Source: Sympetrum striolatum (lineage: Eukaryota; Arthropoda; Insecta; Odonata; Libellulidae). From it: a stretch of 64,000 nt of DNA. Shown here piece after piece: positions 59,250 through 64,000 of this stretch. The notes under the pieces were generated by a model that saw only the letters and a list, made by a program, of their open reading frames with translations, was not told where the DNA came from and searched no databases. The stretch covers positions 56,428,939-56,492,938 of the forward strand of contig OX388351.1 in the NCBI GenBank assembly GCA_947579665.1. The letters are read 5' to 3'. Numbering within the stretch: position 1 is the first letter of the stretch; each line of letters opens with the position of its first letter. Made by a program: the position numbers and the translations under genes.

Positions 59250-59594
59250 TCGCTCCGGTATGCGCAACAGGGGGGAATCACGCCGGGAGCCTTTCGGTTA
59301 CGGAGGGGAATTTCGGGTCTCCGGGAGTTGTGGTTGTGGGAGCCTCTTTGGAAGAGAACCTGAGCGTCAAATGCGAAGTGGCGGCGGACCCATCGGACGT
59401 GGCGTTCGTGTGGCAGTTCAGCAACTCCGGCGAGGGCTTCGAGGTCTCTCCCGGAAGACACATCTCCAACGGCACGTACAGCGTCCTCGCGTACACCCCG
59501 ACGTCCGACCACGACTACGGCACGCTCTCCTGCTCTGGTTCGAATGCCATTGGGAAGCAGACCACGCCATGCCTATTCCAAGTGGTGCCAGCAG
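59250..59594 (+). CDS. Exon G: complete Ig5 in a single exon
   Basis: This 345-nt exon encodes 115 residues. It opens FAPVCATGGNHAGSLS, continues with VVVGASLEENLSVKCEVAA, then DPSDVAFVWQFSNSGEGFEV, and ends TLSCSGSNAIGKQTTPCLFQ. The core disulfide is VKC with LSC, the core Trp is in FVWQF, and there is a second cysteine pair, FAPVC at the start with TTPC at the end, which is characteristic of the membrane-near Ig of Side proteins. NGT is a glycosylation sequon. The acceptor is ctcctgcag|TC and the donor GCAG|GTAAGA; both phases are 1. Exonic GC is high. Several longer ORFs in the other frames here are shadows. Confidence 0.93.
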
Positions 59595-60974
59595 GTAAGA
59601 CCCATTAGAAAATGACATTTATTACGAGAATTCTTTTTTTGAAAAGTGTCTTTGTGCTCATACAACTAATTGAGAGCTGGTGATATTTCTCCTGAATATC
59701 ACTAGAAGAGGCTCATTGGTAAAATGAAACTAGTTGCGGTTGAAATTCCCGAGGAAAAACAAGTCCTTTGTACCGATAATGGACGTTCCCGAAGTATTTT
59801 TCATTGCTTATCTGAGATTTTTTCAGTCATTTATTTCTGTGTGTTACAATGTGCGTACTAATATGAAGCCCAAGAAACTAATATTTTTAGAAAGTACTGC
59901 TGAGAAGGATAAACACATCAACGTTACTGTGGTTGATATTAATGCTTGACTCGGTTAATTTTCTGGATACATTTATTTAATAGGACTTCTTATATAATCT
60001 CATTAATATTTTTCGTAAGCTCTTATAATTTGATAACACCATAATGCAAATAACTCGTAACATTAAGACAATTTACGAATTCATCCTCCTTGTGGACCTA
60101 GATAGATTACGTCGAAGTTATCTTCAAGTAAGTTAGGAGTGAGATATTCCAATAAAGAGCCATATCTAAGGAATTATTGAGTTCAACAACTCTTTCTGGT
60201 ATCATTCGCCTCGCTGTTTAGATTATTTAACGATTATGATTCATTCTGATTAGAAAATATTTAAACGAAAGTAAAATTTATTCGATGTGCCTCGTTTTTG
60301 GCTATATTTTTTCTCCTTTACTAAGGAACTTGCTTGTTTATTCTATCTGAAAAGGAATGCAGTGGGACCTTGATATTAGTTAGTAGTTAAATTAATCAGT
60401 AATTCAGTAAATTTCACCTAAAAAAGTTTCCCATTGAGCGTAGTCCAATTCTAGGAAGCTAAATTAATTGAATCGTGGAGTATTATACTTGAATTATTTA
60501 CCGATAAGTAGCAGCTAAATAACTTTGAAAACGTTGCTATATTAACCTAACGTAGTTATTATCTAGATTAACTACATAAATTTGCTAACGATAACGCGTG
60601 TATTTCAATGAGAAAGCAGAACCTCCTTAGGGGCATTCAAGGACGTAATCTCTCCAGGAATTCCTATGAAGTTTCCCTTTAAGTTTGGACGGCAGCTGCT
60701 CTTGGCCTTCAAAAGACGCAAAAAAAGTACGAGATGAAGCTACGGCGATAAATACGGCCCATTAAATAGTTTTAAGATTGGGTAAAAAATAAGCATTTTC
60801 TTTAACAACAAACTTGGGTACCTCTTCTTACCGCAGAACGTGAAAGACATTCTATATTATGGTATTTAAAATATGAAGCAATTTATTTTACACTGTACCT
60901 TCAGGGATATTTTGTCACTAATTAATGCAATAAGGACGTAGTGTTGATGGTGGATATGTCTGTGCATTTTGAAG
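59595..60974 (+). other. Intron G-H (1380 bp, phase 1)
   Basis: Starts GTAAGA and ends TTTTGAAG. This is the shortest intron in the window; no repeat or RNA gene is visible in it. Confidence 0.85.
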
Positions 60975-61274
60975 GGAGGCCAGCACCGCTGAGCAACTGC
61001 AGCGTTGGTAACAGGAGCGCGGAGTGGGCGGAGGTGGAGTGCTCCCCGGGCTTCGACGGCGGCCTCCCGCAGGCCTTCCTCTTGGAGGCGTACGACGCCC
61101 GTTCCATGCGCCTCCGACTCAACGCCACCAAGACGGACTCCCCTCTCTTCAGACTCACCGACCTCTCCCCGGGATCCTCCCTCAGGATAGTCCTCTACGC
61201 CTCCAATGCCAAGGGTCGCAGCGAACCCACGGTGCTCGAGGACGTGTCCTTGTGGGACGCCGAGAAGAGAACTG
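60975..61274 (+). CDS. Exon H: fibronectin type III domain
   Basis: This 300-nt exon encodes about 100 residues: GRPAPLSNCSVGNRS, AEWAEVECSPGFDGGLPQ, AFLLEAYDARSMRL, then FRLTDLSPGSSLRIVLYASN, AKGRSEPTVLEDVSLWDA, EKRT. FDGGLPQ.F..E.Y, L.PG..L.I.LYA.N.KGRS and the AEKRT ending are the FN3 signature of insect Sidestep proteins. NCS, NRS and NAT are sequons. The start was placed at TTTGAAG|GGAGG because it gives PAGRPAPL across the exon G/H join, as the family shows. The upstream pyrimidine tract is only moderate. The donor is ACTG|GTGAGT, phase 1. The next exon should carry the transmembrane helix; none is recognisable in the remaining 2.7 kb. Confidence 0.93.
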
Positions 61275-64000
61275 GTGAGTCATTAGACGGGGGCGGCAGA
61301 CCTTGTTTACATCGCTTAGAAATGAATAGTGTGGTTTCCAACGTGTTATAATATGTAGATAGGATCCTCCTTATCTAAGGCAGACGAAGGCGAGCTCTTA
61401 AATAGAGAGAGTACCATCATTAAGGTTGAAAATTATAATACCTCGTGCTAAGAACAAGTCTTTGCAAGAGATCGTAAGATGGCGACGTCATATGGTTCAT
61501 TAGGTCAGCTTTTTCATGCGAAGATGTTTTTGATAAAAGATCACTGGCCGTCAAAACTATTAAGGAAACAATTTTTAAGGGACGAATATTAATATTACAC
61601 ATGATAATATATAGATCTCTTTGAATCGCAGGATTCGAAGCTATACAGAATTCGCTTTGGAATTCCTCTTGTCATTAAAATAGTGGCGTCTTTTAAAGTA
61701 ACGTTAAAATTAAATGCAGAGTATTGAGCCTGGATTATTTCCGTTTTGGTTTCGGTTTTGGATAAATCATATTGTGAGATGCCTTTTCAGTTCCAGGCTT
61801 TGCTCCTTTCACCACCGATGAGTGAGTTTTTACCGTTTTATCTCTCCTCCTAAATCAAAATAAAAGTTTTTTATCTGAAATCGTGTAGAAACTATAATTT
61901 TTCTAGCAATATACATAAAATATTAGTGCTAAACTCTCCGCATTACATAATGATTTTAATTGGAGTTCAGTGAGTAGAAATATGAACGTCGTTTTGTTAT
62001 CAGTAAGTTACCGGCATTAGTAGTACTACGACTATCAGGATCCTAACCGCTGTTTGAAACCGTAATATTTGGTATAGGTTATGTATATCAATTTACGGTT
62101 TAAACTACTGCCAATATTATCCAGATATTTTATGTTCGATTTGATTCTTGCCCGATGCCCAGACCTAAAGTAAATGCTGATGCTCTATACACTCAATAAA
62201 ATGCATAATAGAATCAGTTAAACCTATGATAATGGCTGATGAATCTGTTAACTAGGTCAAGTAAGGAAATCTCCGGGCTGAGAAAGTCTCACGAACAATA
62301 ATCCTTATTCAAAACGGGTTTCTCGATTGTTACTTCTTCGTTTTAAAAATTTGAAGCCATCTACTTAGGAAAAGGCGTGGTTGATTAAGCATCTTGGCAA
62401 AGAAAAATAAAATTCTGGTAATTGGATTAGAGCTTCACAAAGAAAATGGTACTAAAAAGAGAAAATTCTTACCTTGATGGCAACTGGAAAATTATATTCT
62501 CCTTGAAGGCATTTGTCGATCTATTTTGAAAACATTTTAGGCTCGGCTCTTGCCGTCATTGGGCACAGAGTAATATTACTTTCTGAATACGGAGTGTGAG
62601 GGCGCATTTAAACGGGCTATCCTTTGATCAGTTGGGAAATCAGAGCTTCCATGCCAAATTGGAAACTTTCCTCTTTTCTTCCCCCATATCTTAGGGAATA
62701 ACGCTTTTCCACCGCAGATTAAGTGGAGAGATAAGCATACGCGTAGAACGACGCATTCCGCAGCAGATTGCGACTGACAGTGATGTTATCTCCTTTCGTG
62801 TTATTAACATCACTTTTCACAGAATGCGAAATGCGTTGCGTCACATCGGAGAATCTGAGAACGACTATCGGAAGTCACTCCGTAAATCCCGCCTGCGGTC
62901 GTGTGAATTTCAGTTGAGTGATTGGAATTCTGTGTCAGCTGTTTCTTTTTTCTTTTCCGTTGTGGAGGCATGTTTTCTTTCTCCTGGTGCTGTTGGTCAT
63001 CCGATTGAACACAGAATGAGGCTTTTGGTTTTTATTTTGCTACAGAAGGGAGGTTAAAGCTGGGATGAGATGGCGATACTTATGATCAACTAATTTGTGT
63101 TTTCACAGTAATCATAACCTTACAATCGCAGTTAGCAAGGTGGACATGATAGATAACGGAGAGTCTGTCCAAAGACAGTTCAACCAAAAAAATATTCATC
63201 GAAAGATAATACGCCCAATGTTCATCTACCAAGAATCGGTTCACCCAAGAAAATCATCTGATTAATATTCCGCCAAAAGGAATTTCTCTCAAATATCACT
63301 AAAAAAAATGAAAAATTATTTTTGGAAAGCTTGTTTTGCCTTGAATATAACGATTCAATTTTCCCGCTATGTACGAAACATACTGGAATTAAATTGTCGG
63401 ACATTCAATTAAGGATGCACTCTGAAAAAAGAAGTTCCTTCCGATTGTTAGTTTATGAAAGCGAAGTCAATTCACACGTTCCAACTTCAGTTGAAACTTC
63501 AGGGAGAGTATAAAATAGCGCCGAATAACTTTTCGTTCAATCACAGAAATTCTAAAAAAATGTTTACCCGTGAGTTAAGGTAATCATCAAGCTAGGTAAT
63601 ACCGAGTAAAACAAATTTATAGATAGCTTCAATTAGCCTAAAAATTCACTCTATAGATTTAATATAAAAAATAAGATACATAAGATAAACGTTGCTCTAT
63701 TATTGATTACTTACGTATGAATTTTAGTTTTAAAGATAATCTTGTTTTGTTCAAAACTAATTTTCATCATAAATTTATTTCATATCACGTTTTCATGAGT
63801 AGAAATATCTCTCTATAGTTATAATCTGTTCCTAGCTGTCCAAATATAACAAAGGTAAACCCTAGTTAAAAGAAAGTGAATCGAAATTGTAAATATAATG
63901 TGTATTGACTTCAAATTATTGAAAAATAAGATTGAATAATTATATACTGTTAACAAATAAAAAAATATAAAAAAATTATTTCCTTCCACCACCAATTCCA
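61275..64000 (+). other. Start of the intron after the FN3 exon
   Basis: Starts GTGAGT. The rest of the window has no exon that would encode the expected transmembrane helix. A slightly GC-richer segment at 62550-63060 has a 77-codon frame with no recognisable domain. Otherwise AT-rich. Confidence 0.7.

Larger units (their letters stand above)
21359..61274 (+). other. Gene span: partial Sidestep-family immunoglobulin cell-surface receptor
   Basis: Eight exons on the + strand join into one 1551-nt open frame (517 codons) with matching intron phases (1,1,0,1,0,1,1) and GT-AG borders. The product reads Ig2-Ig3-Ig4-Ig5-FN3. The order of domains, the GPLSEGDD and GSRPRP...WWQDG motifs, the FAPVC start of the last Ig and the C-terminal SPGSSLRIVLYASNAKGRSE block are those of insect Sidestep proteins, which are type I membrane proteins acting as guidance or recognition ligands for Beaten-path receptors on neurons. 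Which of the several insect Side paralogues this is cannot be decided here. Missing are the signal peptide and Ig1 (upstream of the window) and the transmembrane helix and cytoplasmic tail (downstream). Exons are GC-rich in an AT-rich setting. Introns range from 1.38 to 13.4 kb. Confidence 0.9.

Noticed and set aside
59260..59598. 112-codon Arg/Gly-rich + strand ORF and minus-strand ORFs over exon G
   Set aside because: They are out-of-frame shadows of the Ig5 exon with biased, low-information composition.
61005..61278. Pro/Arg-rich ORFs over exon H
   Set aside because: They are frame shadows of the FN3 exon caused by high GC.
62824..63057. ORF with a hydrophobic run, considered as the missing transmembrane exon
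   Set aside because: The hydrophobic run is short and interrupted by Glu and Ser, no phase-1 acceptor leads in, and it does not resemble the Side transmembrane region.

Overview
This is a eukaryotic, intron-dominated window. The only host gene I can support is a single-copy-looking gene on the + strand encoding a cell-surface immunoglobulin-superfamily protein of the insect Sidestep (Side) type. The AT-rich background, canonical GT-AG introns of 1.4 to 13.4 kb, remnants of several non-LTR retrotransposon clades, tRNA-derived SINEs and short DNA transposons all fit an arthropod, most likely an insect with a fairly large repeat-rich genome. The order cannot be fixed from the sequence alone.

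Eight exons are readable: 21359-21472, 23114-23317, 26261-26406, 32864-33014, 39889-40019, 53453-53612, 59250-59594 and 60975-61274. Joined they give one open frame of 1551 nt (517 codons), with every junction phase agreeing. In order they encode Ig2 (exons A+B), Ig3 (C+D), Ig4 (E+F), Ig5 (G, one exon) and an FN3 domain (H, one exon). The signal peptide and Ig1 must lie upstream of the window, and the transmembrane and cytoplasmic exons downstream. Every domain is bounded by phase-1 introns; Ig3 and Ig4 are each split inside by a phase-0 intron.

The first 21.3 kb is intron (or 5' flank) packed with repeats: a pair of ~1.05 kb elements each built from three ~315-bp modules and an AC microsatellite (2.0-4.8 kb), inverted repeats with a recurring CGAAAC motif (3.6 and 5.0 kb), SINE heads, LINE 3' ends (7.5-8.1, 16.2-17.0, 19.4-20.0 kb) and a 486-bp PIF/Harbinger-like element with TAA target-site duplications (12.5 kb).

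The introns within the gene carry further inserts: a jockey-like LINE piece (27.2-27.9 kb), a 66-bp near-perfect palindrome (29.7 kb), a dimeric 335-bp satellite whose half-units each carry a tRNA B-box-like motif (33.3-34.2 kb), a 614-bp foldback element (37.5-38.1 kb), three same-strand LINE fragments (38.3-39.2 kb), a tRNA-headed SINE (40.8 kb), an inverted-repeat element (42.5 kb), an RTE-type LINE end (43.0 kb), a 77-bp Tc1/mariner-type palindrome (47.4 kb) and a LINE 3' tail with an internal 243-bp duplication (58.5-59.1 kb).

The most interesting points are the 165/170-bp alternating B-box satellite, the exon A/B junction that recreates a 5' splice site and would permit frame-preserving loss of half of Ig2, and the hammerhead-like CTGATAA...GTCGAAAC motif repeated in several inverted elements. 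I found no tRNA or rRNA gene that looks functional, no CRISPR array and no complete transposase or reverse transcriptase.
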